Part shown: piece by piece, positions 1-8,457 of the stretch | How positions within the stretch are numbered: the stretch's first letter is position 1 | Layout: each line of letters begins with the position of its first letter | Source: Bacillus sp. SJS | GTDB lineage: Bacteria > Bacillota > Bacilli > Bacillales > Bacillaceae | Assembly (NCBI RefSeq): GCF_000732485.2 | Contig: NZ_JAQV02000015.1 | Coordinates: 124,001-188,000 of the forward strand | Length of the DNA: 64,000 nt | Direction of reading: 5' to 3' | Translations under genes and position numbers: made by a program | Notes under the pieces: model-generated | What the model was told of the DNA's origin: nothing | What the model saw: the letters and a program-made list of their open reading frames with translations, nothing else | Databases searched by the model: none

Positions 1-135
1 TCCTACGGCTAATGTCTGTCCGCTAATCGGAACGATTGGCAGTGGAATTTCAATTTGTGCAAATACAGCGGTAATCGCAGCAAACATTCCGGATAAGATC
101 AGCATGCGCAGTTTTACCCTTTGTTTTTCCATCAT
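1..135 (-). CDS. bioY: BioY-type biotin transporter S component (5' part only)
   Basis: The first 45 codons of a gene that runs out of the left edge. The product starts MMEKQRVKLRMLILSGMFAA and continues with a hydrophobic segment and the stretch PLPIVPISGQTLAVG, typical of the substrate-binding subunit of ECF-type biotin transporters. Two ATG codons are adjacent (starts at 135 and 132), preceded by GGGGGAGA. A BirA-type operator lies just upstream at 147-177, which independently supports a biotin role. Only the N-terminus is visible, so completeness cannot be judged. Confidence 0.85.
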   Translation of the reverse strand, partial: MMEKQRVKLRMLILSGMFAAITAVFAQIEIPLPIVPISGQTLAVG

Positions 136-146
136 TCTCCCCCTCT

Positions 147-177
147 TTGTTAACTGTTATTTATTTAAAGTTAACAT
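147..177 (-). promoter_or_regulatory. BirA operator of bioY
   Basis: TTGTTAAC, then 15 bases, then GTTAACAT. The two half-sites form an inverted repeat with the spacing known for Firmicute BirA (biotin repressor/ligase) operators, 12 bp upstream of the first bioY ATG. Biotinyl-AMP-loaded BirA would be expected to repress bioY from here. Confidence 0.8.
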
Positions 178-202
178 AAGGAATCGATTTCTGTAAAAGT
201 TT

Positions 203-955
203 TTACAGGATATAGGTTCCGCCATGCCACGTTTTTTCACGGGGCTCCCTATTATTTTTTTGATAGAAAGAAACCGCGTAGATTCCTTTTTCTTGATGAT
301 GTTCTGGTTTTCTAAAGCTGACATCTGCTTCTCCTACCTGTATTTTCACTTCTTCTCCGTGCGTTTCTGTTTTCTCAAGCTGAAGCCATTTAGACCATTG
401 GTTCGCAAGCCTCACAGGATTTTCGGAAAGATAGATGACTTCCCGGATCGTGTTTATTCCATTTGGATGAGGCGCAATTGCCCCGGATCGTATCAAATCC
501 TCTTTTCGCTCTTCATCCGAGCCGCTCCATTCAATGAAAAATGGCAAAGGCAGTTCGGATTCCGGGTGTTCGGCAAAAAGCATCCTCCAGGAGATTTCGG
601 TCCCGTCAGCCCTAGTCCGGCTTCCTGAAAAAGGACCTGTCACCGTAAGCCCTGCACCCTTTAATTTTTCGGCTAAATCATCCATCTCGCTGGTTCGAAT
701 CGCCATTTGACAAAGGCCTTCATTTTCAAGGCGGCTGCACATTTGAATAAGCGGATTGTCCGACTTTTCAGCCTTGTCCTTATTCTCAATTGCGAGAAAT
801 TCAAGATATGCGAGATTAAAATAACTCAAACTGTTTGCTGTCCCCCAGTTCTCATGGCTTCCTCCCTGAACTGTGTGAAAACCGAGCATTTGAAATTCAG
901 CACCCGCTTGCACGGGCGGCTGCTTTACATAATGAACAATATGATCGAGCTTCAT
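203..955 (-). CDS. VOC/glyoxalase-like domain protein
   Basis: A 250-residue cytosolic protein beginning MKLDHIVHYVK, the usual first strand of a vicinal-oxygen-chelate domain with its metal-site His near residue 5. Length and layout fit the Glyoxalase_3 (YraH-like) family, in which two beta-alpha-beta-beta-beta modules are fused; the substrate of these proteins is generally unknown. The ATG is preceded by GGGAGGGAAGCAG. It lies between bioY (same strand) and a small membrane-protein gene, and has no obvious functional link to either. A specific reaction cannot be assigned. Confidence 0.75.
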   Translation of the reverse strand: MKLDHIVHYVKQPPVQAGAEFQMLGFHTVQGGSHENWGTANSLSYFNLAYLEFLAIENKDKAEKSDNPLIQMCSRLENEGLCQMAIRTSEMDDLAEKLKGAGLTVTGPFSGSRTRADGTEISWRMLFAEHPESELPLPFFIEWSGSDEERKEDLIRSGAIAPHPNGINTIREVIYLSENPVRLANQWSKWLQLEKTETHGEEVKIQVGEADVSFRKPEHHQEKGIYAVSFYQKNNREPREKTWHGGTYIL

Positions 956-1020
956 CTGCTTCCCTCCCCATTATTTAGTTTAATAGTAGAGGGATTTGGG
1001 AGAAATAACAAGAAACCGGA

Positions 1021-1173
1021 CTAGTCTCTATATTCATCTGTTTGGCGCTTCTCCTCAATGAGCAGTCCCCAGGAGCTTTTCCCGCGGTACTCCATTCCCC
1101 ACCGATCCTTAAGCAAGCTTGCCGTTAGTCCAACAAATAGAAGACCCACTGCAGCTAAAAGAAATTCAATCAT
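1021..1173 (-). CDS. Small single-span membrane protein, 50 residues
   Basis: A short gene. The ATG at 1173 is preceded by AGGGGGAGAACG, and the frame runs 50 codons to TAG. Residues 1-21 (MIEFLLAAVGLLFVGLTASL) are a hydrophobic span; the rest is charged and cytosolic-looking, with WGMEYRGKSSWG and an EEKRQTDEY tail. No family is recognised. The strong ribosome-binding site and the clean membrane-plus-charged-tail layout argue for a real microprotein. It is spaced 65 bp from the VOC gene downstream. Confidence 0.6.
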   Translation of the reverse strand: MIEFLLAAVGLLFVGLTASLLKDRWGMEYRGKSSWGLLIEEKRQTDEYRD

Positions 1174-1483
1174 CGTTCTCCCCCTTTTAGGTACAAGTGT
1201 ATGTGAGGGAGTAAGGGGTTATGTTAGGTCGGAGTTGACTTTTCATCCAAAATACTTCAGACAGAAAGAAACAAAAAACGAGCGATTCACTTCTTTTCCG
1301 ACACCTTTTTTGAATAATAATACAAGTTTATATAAATTTATCTTTATAAAATAACATTAAATCAATAAATATATGCAAAATAACTAATAATCATTCGTTT
1401 TTCTCTTTTTCTCCTGCTTATCCTGTGATAACCTTTTCTTGTATTGTAATTTTTTGATAGATACATAGGAAGGAAGGGGAACT
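1174..1483. other. Divergent intergenic region
   Basis: 310 bases between two divergent genes, AT-rich toward the carboxypeptidase. It must hold promoters for both directions, but no pair of -35/-10 boxes stands out convincingly. No repeat or hairpin terminator is seen. Confidence 0.5.
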
Positions 1484-4186
1484 ATGGGTAAAAAGAGCTT
1501 GTCTATTTTAATGGCAATGATGGTATTTTTCACATTCGGTTTCGCCCCCGTACAGGCTATAACAACAAGTGAGTCTGCATCGGCTGTGACGATGAAAGCA
1601 AGCCAGTCGCTGATCTCCATGACGGAGGAAAGAGAGATTGAAGTAACAGCCGATCTGGGCTATTCAGCAGATTTAAGTAAGCTCCAATGGACCTTTGGCG
1701 GAAAGCCGCTCGATCAGTGGAAGCAATGGGACCCTGCTGCAAAGAAATACTCCGGTTCACCTTACATTACGTTTTCAGAGCCGCCTGCCTACATAGATGG
1801 AACCACGAAGATTAAAGCGAAACTGAAGTTCAGCCTCCTCTATGGAACTGAGGATGTCTCCCCAAGAAGTCTTCGTACGCTTTACCCTGCCTTAATCGGA
1901 ACCTATGAATTATCCGTAACAGATCCTGCAAAGGGTCAAACTGCAAACGTTCCTCTTAAATTGAACGTCTATGATGAATATTTAAAATGGGACGAAATCA
2001 AGCCTGCCATCGATAAAATCAGCAAGGAAGCCGTCAACGGCCGCTATGTTTCCTATCAAACGCTTGGGTCTTCATCTGAAGGAAGACCGATGCACTTTAT
2101 GGTGCTGGCAAAAGATAAAGCCTCCGTTGATCAATATTTACATCAAATCGCCCAGCAAAAACTTGAAAAACCGGCAGAATTGAAGAAAAAAATCGCAAAT
2201 GGACAGCTAAAGAATTATAAGGTGCCCATCTGGATCAACAACATCCATCCAGACGAGTCACCGGGAGTGGACGCCATTGTAGAGCTGTACCGCATTTTTG
2301 CCACAGAAAAGACCAAATCCTTTAAAACAGCCGACAACCAAGGCCGTGAAAAGGAAACAAATATCAATATTGACAAAGCATTAGACAATGTCATTTTCCT
2401 CTTCAACTTCACACAAAATCCGGATGGACGTGTGTACAATACCCGTCAAAATGCGAACGGATTTGATTTAAACCGCGACAATACGTACCAAACGCAAATC
2501 GAAACTCAAAATCTTGCAAAAGGGCTCTCAAAATGGCTTCCGGTATCCCTGCTTGATTTCCATGGATTTTATGATGAGTTTGTTATCGAACCATGTACCC
2601 CTCCCCATAATCAGAATTACGAGTACGATCTGCTCATGGACGGAATGGTCGAACAGGCAGAACAGATGGGAAAGGCGGGAATCGCCAACACAAAATATGA
2701 TAGCTACTTGATTCCTTTAAAGGATTGGCCGAACAAATTCGATGATGCCACCCCTTCTTACACCTCCACCTACTCCATGTTCCATGGAGCAATGGGACAT
2801 ACGGTTGAGATTCCTGACCTTAATGCGGAATCCTACAAAGCTCTTGTGAATGCTGGTTTAGGTGCTGCCAAGTATGTATCGGAGAACAAACAGGAGCTAT
2901 TTAGGAATCAGCTCGATATTTACGAGCGCGGCGTCATGGGCAGGGACGACCGGGCTACAGACAAATGGTTCGTCAATCCGGAAGGGGAAGAAATCGGACG
3001 TGACCGTAAAGGGAACAAAAGTTTCTTCCCGGATTACTATGTCATTCCTGTAGATAAGAAGCTTCAAAAAAACGTCCTGGAAGCTCATAAAATGGCCGAC
3101 TATCTGATACGCAATGGCATCAAAGTCAGCCAATCCTCCAAGGCGGTTAAGGCTGGAAAACAAACGTATCCTAAAGGGTCTTACGTCATCGATATGAAAC
3201 AGGCAAAACGCGGATTCGTCAATGCTGTCCTTTATGACGGCGAGGATCTATCCGATTGGGAAGAAATGTACGCGGAAGTGGTGAACAGCTTCCATGACCT
3301 CCGCGGGTTCACCCGAATGGAGGTCCGCTCTGCAAATGCTTTTGCAAAAGGATTGCAGCCAGTGAAAAAAGTGACGGCTCCCAAGACGGAGATAAAGGAA
3401 AAAGCGGACAGCTACATCGTTAAGAATTCCAGCAATGAAGCCGTAAAAGCTGTGAACAAGCTTCTCAGAATGAAGGCACCCGTTCAGCAGCTGACGGCTG
3501 CGGGCAAGGACTATTCAGCAGGAGATTATGTGATATCCCGCAAAGAATTGGGATTGGTTAAAGACAGCTACTATTTGGATCTCAAACCTTATAATAAAAA
3601 AGGAAAAACGAAAGCTCTCAAGCAGCCTAAAGTATTCAGCAGCGGATCGGCCGCTTCGAAATATGTACTAAAGGAACTGGGATTTGAATTTGCCCAAAGT
3701 GAAAGCGAAGCCGATGTTATCGTGGATGATTCCGGTCTTGCAGCCAAGGCGCTCATCCAGGCGGGCAAGCCCTATATCGGTATCGGAAGCAGCTCCCTGA
3801 ACTTTGCTGAGAAAGAGAACCTGCTGCCGGGATTTGATTACTCCACCACAACCGGTTCCCGAGCATCCCATGAAGGCCTTTTGTGGACAGATGTATCAGC
3901 CGGCCAAATGATAACAAGCGGATATGCAAAAAAGGAAAAATTATATATTGCCACAGGCTCCTACATTAAAGCTGTACCAAAGGATGCAGCAATTCTTGCA
4001 AAAGTTGCAAATCATAAAGACTTTTTCATCAGCGGATGGTGGCCGAAGCATGAGGCTCTGCAAGGGCAAACCATTGCCTTCACGAAAGGAAATATCACTT
4101 TATTTGCAAACGACATCACCAATAAAGCACACCCGCAGTACAGCTATCGATTGCTTGCAAATTCTATTTATGCGGCGATGAAATAA
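1484..4186 (+). CDS. Secreted M14-family zinc carboxypeptidase
   Basis: A 900-residue exported peptidase. Residues 1-25 are a Sec signal peptide (KK, hydrophobic core, PVQA-like cleavage). The M14 catalytic domain begins near residue 165; the zinc ligands are visible as HPDE (H255, E258) and the FH of LLDFHGF (H360). NANGFDLNRD is the substrate-binding Asn-Arg region and GHTVEIPDLN carries the catalytic Glu (E442). Residues 480-900 form additional domains. The family removes C-terminal residues or cleaves cell-wall peptides; the exact substrate is unknown. ATG follows GGAAGGAAGGGGAACT. It is the only plus-strand gene in the first 19 kb and is monocistronic, ending at a strong terminator. Confidence 0.85.
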   Translation: MGKKSLSILMAMMVFFTFGFAPVQAITTSESASAVTMKASQSLISMTEEREIEVTADLGYSADLSKLQWTFGGKPLDQWKQWDPAAKKYSGSPYITFSEPPAYIDGTTKIKAKLKFSLLYGTEDVSPRSLRTLYPALIGTYELSVTDPAKGQTANVPLKLNVYDEYLKWDEIKPAIDKISKEAVNGRYVSYQTLGSSSEGRPMHFMVLAKDKASVDQYLHQIAQQKLEKPAELKKKIANGQLKNYKVPIWINNIHPDESPGVDAIVELYRIFATEKTKSFKTADNQGREKETNINIDKALDNVIFLFNFTQNPDGRVYNTRQNANGFDLNRDNTYQTQIETQNLAKGLSKWLPVSLLDFHGFYDEFVIEPCTPPHNQNYEYDLLMDGMVEQAEQMGKAGIANTKYDSYLIPLKDWPNKFDDATPSYTSTYSMFHGAMGHTVEIPDLNAESYKALVNAGLGAAKYVSENKQELFRNQLDIYERGVMGRDDRATDKWFVNPEGEEIGRDRKGNKSFFPDYYVIPVDKKLQKNVLEAHKMADYLIRNGIKVSQSSKAVKAGKQTYPKGSYVIDMKQAKRGFVNAVLYDGEDLSDWEEMYAEVVNSFHDLRGFTRMEVRSANAFAKGLQPVKKVTAPKTEIKEKADSYIVKNSSNEAVKAVNKLLRMKAPVQQLTAAGKDYSAGDYVISRKELGLVKDSYYLDLKPYNKKGKTKALKQPKVFSSGSAASKYVLKELGFEFAQSESEADVIVDDSGLAAKALIQAGKPYIGIGSSSLNFAEKENLLPGFDYSTTTGSRASHEGLLWTDVSAGQMITSGYAKKEKLYIATGSYIKAVPKDAAILAKVANHKDFFISGWWPKHEALQGQTIAFTKGNITLFANDITNKAHPQYSYRLLANSIYAAMK

Positions 4187-4216
4187 ATCTATTATAAACA
4201 CGATAAAAACAAACGT

Positions 4217-4242
4217 AAAAACCCCCTGCGAGAGGGGGTTTT
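4217..4242. terminator. Bidirectional terminator between M14 peptidase and pit
   Basis: Inverted repeat AAAACCCCCT / AGGGGGTTTT around a 5-base loop. A/T tracts on both sides allow it to stop the plus-strand peptidase gene and the minus-strand pit operon. Confidence 0.85.
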
Positions 4243-4246
4243 CCAA

Positions 4247-5251
4247 TTAAAAGATTAAATTCAGGAGCAAGTACATAATTCCAGCAAGCAGGGCTGAAAT
4301 TGGGAGCGTGATTACCCATGTGATGAGCATCGTTTTAGCCGTCCCCCATTTTACACCCTTTACCCTGTGAGAAGATCCAACTCCTAGAATGGAGGAGGAA
4401 ATCACGTGTGTTGTACTTACCGGCAAATGGATCAATGTAGCACCAAAAATAATCGCTGCAGATGTTACGTCAGCTGCTACTCCATTAACAGGACGGATTT
4501 TCATAATCTTACCGCCGACTGTTTTAATAATCTTCCATCCGCCAACAGATGTTCCCAGTCCCATTACTAATGCACAGGACAATTGAACCCAGAATGGAAT
4601 TTCTGATGGATCTGTATGAAAGCCATTAGCAATCAGGGCAAGTGTGATAATTCCCATCGCCTTTTGGGCGTCATTTGTTCCATGAGAATAGGCTTGCAGG
4701 GCTGCTGTTGCAATTTGAATTCTGCGGAAGCGGTTGTTTGTTTTTGAAAGCTGATGATTTTTTCTGAAAATAATTTTAAAAATACTATATATAATATATC
4801 CGATCACGAACGCAAGAATTGGAGATAGGATAAGTCCCTGAATAATTTTAATAAATCCAGCCCAGTTCAAGGCATTAAAACCAGAAGCTGCGATTACTGC
4901 CCCGGCAATTGAACCGATCAGGGCGTGCGATGAGCTGCTTGGAATTCCGTAATACCACGTAATCAGGTTCCATGCAATGGCAGCAAGCAAGGCAGCCAAA
5001 ATAACAACAGAGCCATTCTGCAGGGTGAACGGATCCACGATATCTTTCGTAATGGTTTTTGCCACACCCGAGAAGGTTAAGGCTCCGACAAAGTTCATCA
5101 CGGCAGCCAAGATTATGGCATGGCGCGGTTTTAATGCTTTAGTCGAGACAGAAGTTGCAATAGAGTTTGCCGTATCATGAAATCCGTTAATAAAATCAAA
5201 AGCCAGGGCACAGATGACAATTAGTATGGTAATAATGAGTGTCATTTCCAT
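4247..5251 (-). CDS. pit: Low-affinity inorganic phosphate transporter, PiT family
   Basis: A 334-residue polytopic membrane protein with the two PiT signature repeats: DFINGFHDTANSIAT near the N-terminus and SHGTNDAQKAMGI in the second half. These proteins import metal-phosphate in symport with protons or cations. It follows a DUF47 gene by 15 bp, the standard ykaA-pit arrangement of Bacillus, and is preceded by an AAGGCGG-like ribosome-binding site. The length is normal and no lesion is seen. Confidence 0.9.
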   Translation of the reverse strand: MEMTLIITILIVICALAFDFINGFHDTANSIATSVSTKALKPRHAIILAAVMNFVGALTFSGVAKTITKDIVDPFTLQNGSVVILAALLAAIAWNLITWYYGIPSSSSHALIGSIAGAVIAASGFNALNWAGFIKIIQGLILSPILAFVIGYIIYSIFKIIFRKNHQLSKTNNRFRRIQIATAALQAYSHGTNDAQKAMGIITLALIANGFHTDPSEIPFWVQLSCALVMGLGTSVGGWKIIKTVGGKIMKIRPVNGVAADVTSAAIIFGATLIHLPVSTTHVISSSILGVGSSHRVKGVKWGTAKTMLITWVITLPISALLAGIMYLLLNLIF

Positions 5252-5266
5252 AATCAGTTATCCGCC

Positions 5267-5890
5267 TTACGCGTTTTTCATGATAATGGTTTCAAGTGTG
5301 TTTGCAACGCCCTGACAGCTGTCTGCAATCTCTTCAAGCGTTTCAAAGATTTCTTTGTGCTGGATGATTTTAATCGGATTTTCTTTTTCCATTGCAAACA
5401 AATTCTTCACAGATGTACGCAGCAGATTATCACAATTGGATTCTATTTCTTTAATACGGATTGCGCGTTCACGGACAAGATTGAGCTTGCGATCAGATAA
5501 TAAATCAATTGCATTCGAAATTTCGATGACCGCTTCATTCAGCTGGACAACGAATTTCCTCATATGGTCAGTAGGCTGAGTGACAGAGTACATCTCAAAC
5601 AGTGCAGCTGCCTGTTCAAAGCCATCAATCACGTCATCGAGAATCATCGCCAGCTGAAGAATGTCTTCACGCTCAATTGGCGTAATGAATGCCTGATTTA
5701 ATTCTTTGATAATGTTATGAACCAGGGTATCCCCTTTATTTTCATACTCTTTTACCGTTTCAAAGAATTCTTTTAAATCATGAGCGTTGGAAATTTTATA
5801 TGTGACGAAATATTCGGATGACTCTTTTATGTTATCCGCAATTTCAATCAGCATATCCGAAAACTTGTCCTTCTTCTTTGAGAAAACCAT
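5267..5890 (-). CDS. ykaA: DUF47/PhoU-like phosphate transport accessory protein
   Basis: A 207-residue, highly charged helical cytosolic protein of the DUF47 (TIGR00153) family, related to PhoU and nearly always encoded next to PiT transporters, whose activity it is thought to modulate. The chosen ATG at 5890 (MVFSKKKDKF) is preceded by GGAGGGATAGAGAA; an in-frame ATG at 5914 has no ribosome-binding site. First gene of the two-gene phosphate operon. Confidence 0.88.
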   Translation of the reverse strand: MVFSKKKDKFSDMLIEIADNIKESSEYFVTYKISNAHDLKEFFETVKEYENKGDTLVHNIIKELNQAFITPIEREDILQLAMILDDVIDGFEQAAALFEMYSVTQPTDHMRKFVVQLNEAVIEISNAIDLLSDRKLNLVRERAIRIKEIESNCDNLLRTSVKNLFAMEKENPIKIIQHKEIFETLEEIADSCQGVANTLETIIMKNA

Positions 5891-6109
5891 TTCTCTATCC
5901 CTCCATGGAGCCAATTATTTTTTATCTATTTATTTTGCATCCTTAGGCATTATATAAAAATTTGTCGAAACCCGAAACAGTCGCACCTCAACATTTACAA
6001 ACTTGTAATATAAAACATTTAACCACTTTAACATTTGTTGGTTATAATTTTATCTTTTATCCAGTTATTCAGAACCTTTTTCTCACATACAGGAATACAA
6101 AATGCCAAA

Positions 6110-6140
6110 AAAACCCCGCTTTCATCCTGAAGCGGGGTTC
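6110..6140 (-). terminator. Terminator of the sugar ABC operon
   Basis: Perfect stem AACCCCGCTTCA / TGAAGCGGGGTT with a 4-base loop, followed on the minus strand by a run of seven T residues. It sits 10 bp past the stop of the last permease gene. Confidence 0.85.
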
Positions 6141-6149
6141 AATACTTTT

Positions 6150-6977
6150 CTATTCTTTTACAGAGCCGGATGTTAAACCGGAAACGATTCTGCGCTGGAA
6201 AAAGAGAACGAGAATGACAAGCGGAACCGTTACTACAACGGTTGCAGCTGATATCTCTCCCCAGGGGATTGTGAATTGTCCTTGGAACAAGGCGATACCT
6301 ACAGGAACCGTTTTATAAGCTACATCTGTATTAATCGTCAAGGCAAACAGGAACTCATTCCATGCAGCGATAAACACAAGGATGGCCGTTGTGAACAATC
6401 CTGGTGCTGCAAGCGGGAAGATGACTCTCCAGAACGTTTGCATAATCGTGGCACCGTCCATTCTTGCTGCTTCTTCAAGTTCGAATGGAATCTTCCTGAA
6501 GAACGTGACGAGCAGCCAGATCGATAATGGCAGTGCGATTGTTGTATATGGAATGATTAATCCCAGGTAGGAGTTTGTCAAACCAAGATTTTTCAAAATA
6601 ATGTAGATCGGAGATATCGTTGCAATCTGCGGAAACATTGTGACGGATAAAACTAAACCGAGAATGACGGTTTTCCCTTTAAACTGCAGCCGCGCAATCG
6701 CATAGGCTGCAAAAGAAGCGACAAACACGGTATATAAAGTTGTGCTGATCGATACGATAAAACTGTTCTTTAAGTATGTTAAAAATGGATAATCCACAAA
6801 GACCGAAATATAGTTTTTAAAGGTGGGATTGTCAGTTAAGGGAGTAAATGCTTTTTCTCCAAAGAGTTCTGTCGCCGGTTTAATGGATGCAAGCAGGATC
6901 CATAAAAACGGAAACATGACGACAAAAACAAAGACTGCTAAAAATACGTAGAATAGGATACCTGGTTTTTTATTCAT
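6150..6977 (-). CDS. Carbohydrate ABC transporter permease, MalG type
   Basis: A 275-residue membrane protein with six predicted spans and the EAA loop typical of CUT1 permeases (EEAARMDGATIMQTFWRVIF). The 14-bp gap to the MalF-type gene upstream and the GGAGGG ribosome-binding site indicate tight co-expression. It would form a heterodimer with that partner. No ATPase gene is present, so a shared MsmX-type ATPase is inferred. The sugar cannot be read from the sequence. Confidence 0.88.
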   Translation of the reverse strand: MNKKPGILFYVFLAVFVFVVMFPFLWILLASIKPATELFGEKAFTPLTDNPTFKNYISVFVDYPFLTYLKNSFIVSISTTLYTVFVASFAAYAIARLQFKGKTVILGLVLSVTMFPQIATISPIYIILKNLGLTNSYLGLIIPYTTIALPLSIWLLVTFFRKIPFELEEAARMDGATIMQTFWRVIFPLAAPGLFTTAILVFIAAWNEFLFALTINTDVAYKTVPVGIALFQGQFTIPWGEISAATVVVTVPLVILVLFFQRRIVSGLTSGSVKE

Positions 6978-6990
6978 CTGCTTCTCCCTC

Positions 6991-8319
6991 CTACTTTCCT
7001 GGTCCGTCGTTTAATAAATCTCTTCCGAGGAAACGAATGAAAATCATCGAGATGATGGCGACACATATAAATACGATGACGGACAGGGCGGAACCAGTTC
7101 CAAAGTTCTGCTGATTGAACATGTATTTATACGCCAGCAAGGAAATGGTTTCTGTTGAGTTTGCCGGTCCCCCGCCAGTTAATACAAAGATTAAGTCGAA
7201 TACACGGAAAGCATCAAGTGTTCGGAATAACAAAGCAACAAGCAGGCTTGATTTTAGGAGCGGCAGAGTGATTCTCGTAAACTGCTTCCATTTGCTCGCA
7301 CCGTCGATGGATGCTGCTTCATATAAAGATCCCGGGATTGTCTGCAGGCCGGCAAGCAATAGCAGTGCCATGTATGGGGTCGTTTTCCATACATCCGTAA
7401 AGATTACCGAGAACATAGCTCCCGTATCCGTCGTTAGCAAGTAGGCCATCTTATTAACGATTCCTACCTCTTCAAACATCTTGGCGATGACTCCATTCTG
7501 GCCATCATAAAGGAATTTCCACATCAGGGCGGATACTGCGGTCGGGATCGCCCACGGGATAAGGATGGTTGCACGGATGAGTCCTCTTCCAAAGAATGCT
7601 TTGTTGATTAAAAGGGCAATGGCCAGTCCAATGACGAGTTCAAACCCTACTGACAAAACCGTGAATACTAATGTATTGCTTAGTGCTTTCCACATTCTCG
7701 CGTCAGTCAGCTGATCAGAGTAATGTTTGAATCCAATGAAGTTCGGCTGGCGTATGACATCTTTCAGTCCGTCTGCAAGCCCAGTAATTTTCTTTTCATC
7801 CTTAAGCTCCAGATCCTTTAGTGTTGCTTCTGCTTCTTGCGCCTTGCTGCTGATTTCCAGAGCAAGTTTTTTATCTATCTCCACAACGGCTGTTCCTTCA
7901 TCTACCTTTTCGAAGTTGAGCAGTTTGTCGTTTACGAGGTCATAGTTTTCTTTTACTTTCGGATTATCCTGGAGCTGTTTATCCAAAGACTCCAAATCTT
8001 CTTTAATAGCCGTTAGCTCTGGTTGAGGATTTTCTTTTATTTCGCTATCTATCCCGCTTATGAGGAATGGATAGTTGTCCAAATATCTGGAGAGATCGAT
8101 TTCATAGCCTAGATGGGTTTCCGATTTAGAGGGATCACTGAGTTTAAGATCAAACATACTGAAATAGAATGATTGCAATACAGGCCAGATAGCAATGGCC
8201 AGAATGAGAATCAGAGATGGTGCTATTAGTGAGTAGGCCATGAGCCGTTCGGGATTCTTTTTCTTTTTGCGCTTCGTATCTTTCGGTACATGGGCAGAAG
8301 TCGACGTTTTCGTTTCCAT
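6991..8319 (-). CDS. Carbohydrate ABC transporter permease, MalF type, with large insert
   Basis: At 442 residues it is about 130 longer than ordinary CUT1 permeases. TM1 is at about 27-50. A charged, helix-rich segment of roughly 130 residues (about 62-195) follows before the usual conserved approach to TM2 (NFIGFKHYSD). The EAA loop YEAASIDGASKWKQFTRITL is present. In enteric MalF a periplasmic P2 loop at the same place contacts the binding protein; the insert here has no recognisable sequence similarity to it, so that role is an inference. The ribosome-binding site is AGGGAGTGAGAAA. Confidence 0.85.
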   Translation of the reverse strand: METKTSTSAHVPKDTKRKKKKNPERLMAYSLIAPSLILILAIAIWPVLQSFYFSMFDLKLSDPSKSETHLGYEIDLSRYLDNYPFLISGIDSEIKENPQPELTAIKEDLESLDKQLQDNPKVKENYDLVNDKLLNFEKVDEGTAVVEIDKKLALEISSKAQEAEATLKDLELKDEKKITGLADGLKDVIRQPNFIGFKHYSDQLTDARMWKALSNTLVFTVLSVGFELVIGLAIALLINKAFFGRGLIRATILIPWAIPTAVSALMWKFLYDGQNGVIAKMFEEVGIVNKMAYLLTTDTGAMFSVIFTDVWKTTPYMALLLLAGLQTIPGSLYEAASIDGASKWKQFTRITLPLLKSSLLVALLFRTLDAFRVFDLIFVLTGGGPANSTETISLLAYKYMFNQQNFGTGSALSVIVFICVAIISMIFIRFLGRDLLNDGPGK

Positions 8320-8412
8320 TTTCTCACTCCCTTAATTTAAATCAGGCGGCTGCTGAGCCAAAACAAAGCGATGGAGCTTGACGAAGATACTCCCAAATAA
8401 AACATAAAGCGA

Positions 8413-8433
8413 CTGGCCCTTTGAAAGGGCCAG
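8413..8433 (-). terminator. Intercistronic hairpin after the binding-protein gene
   Basis: Perfect stem CTGGCCCTTT/AAAGGGCCAG around a single base, 25 bp past the binding-protein stop and without a long T tract. This kind of hairpin between a binding protein and its permeases commonly stabilises the upstream message or attenuates read-through, so that binding protein exceeds permease. Confidence 0.65.
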
Positions 8434-8457
8434 CGCGCTCTCAAACTAGCAATACAC

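Noticed and set aside
1380-1400. Fur-box-like AATAATCATT upstream of the M14 gene
   Set aside because: Too few matches to the 19-bp Fur consensus.
6010-6045. PhoP-box-like TTTAAC repeats upstream of the DUF47-pit operon
   Set aside because: Spacing is not the 11-bp period of real PhoP boxes.
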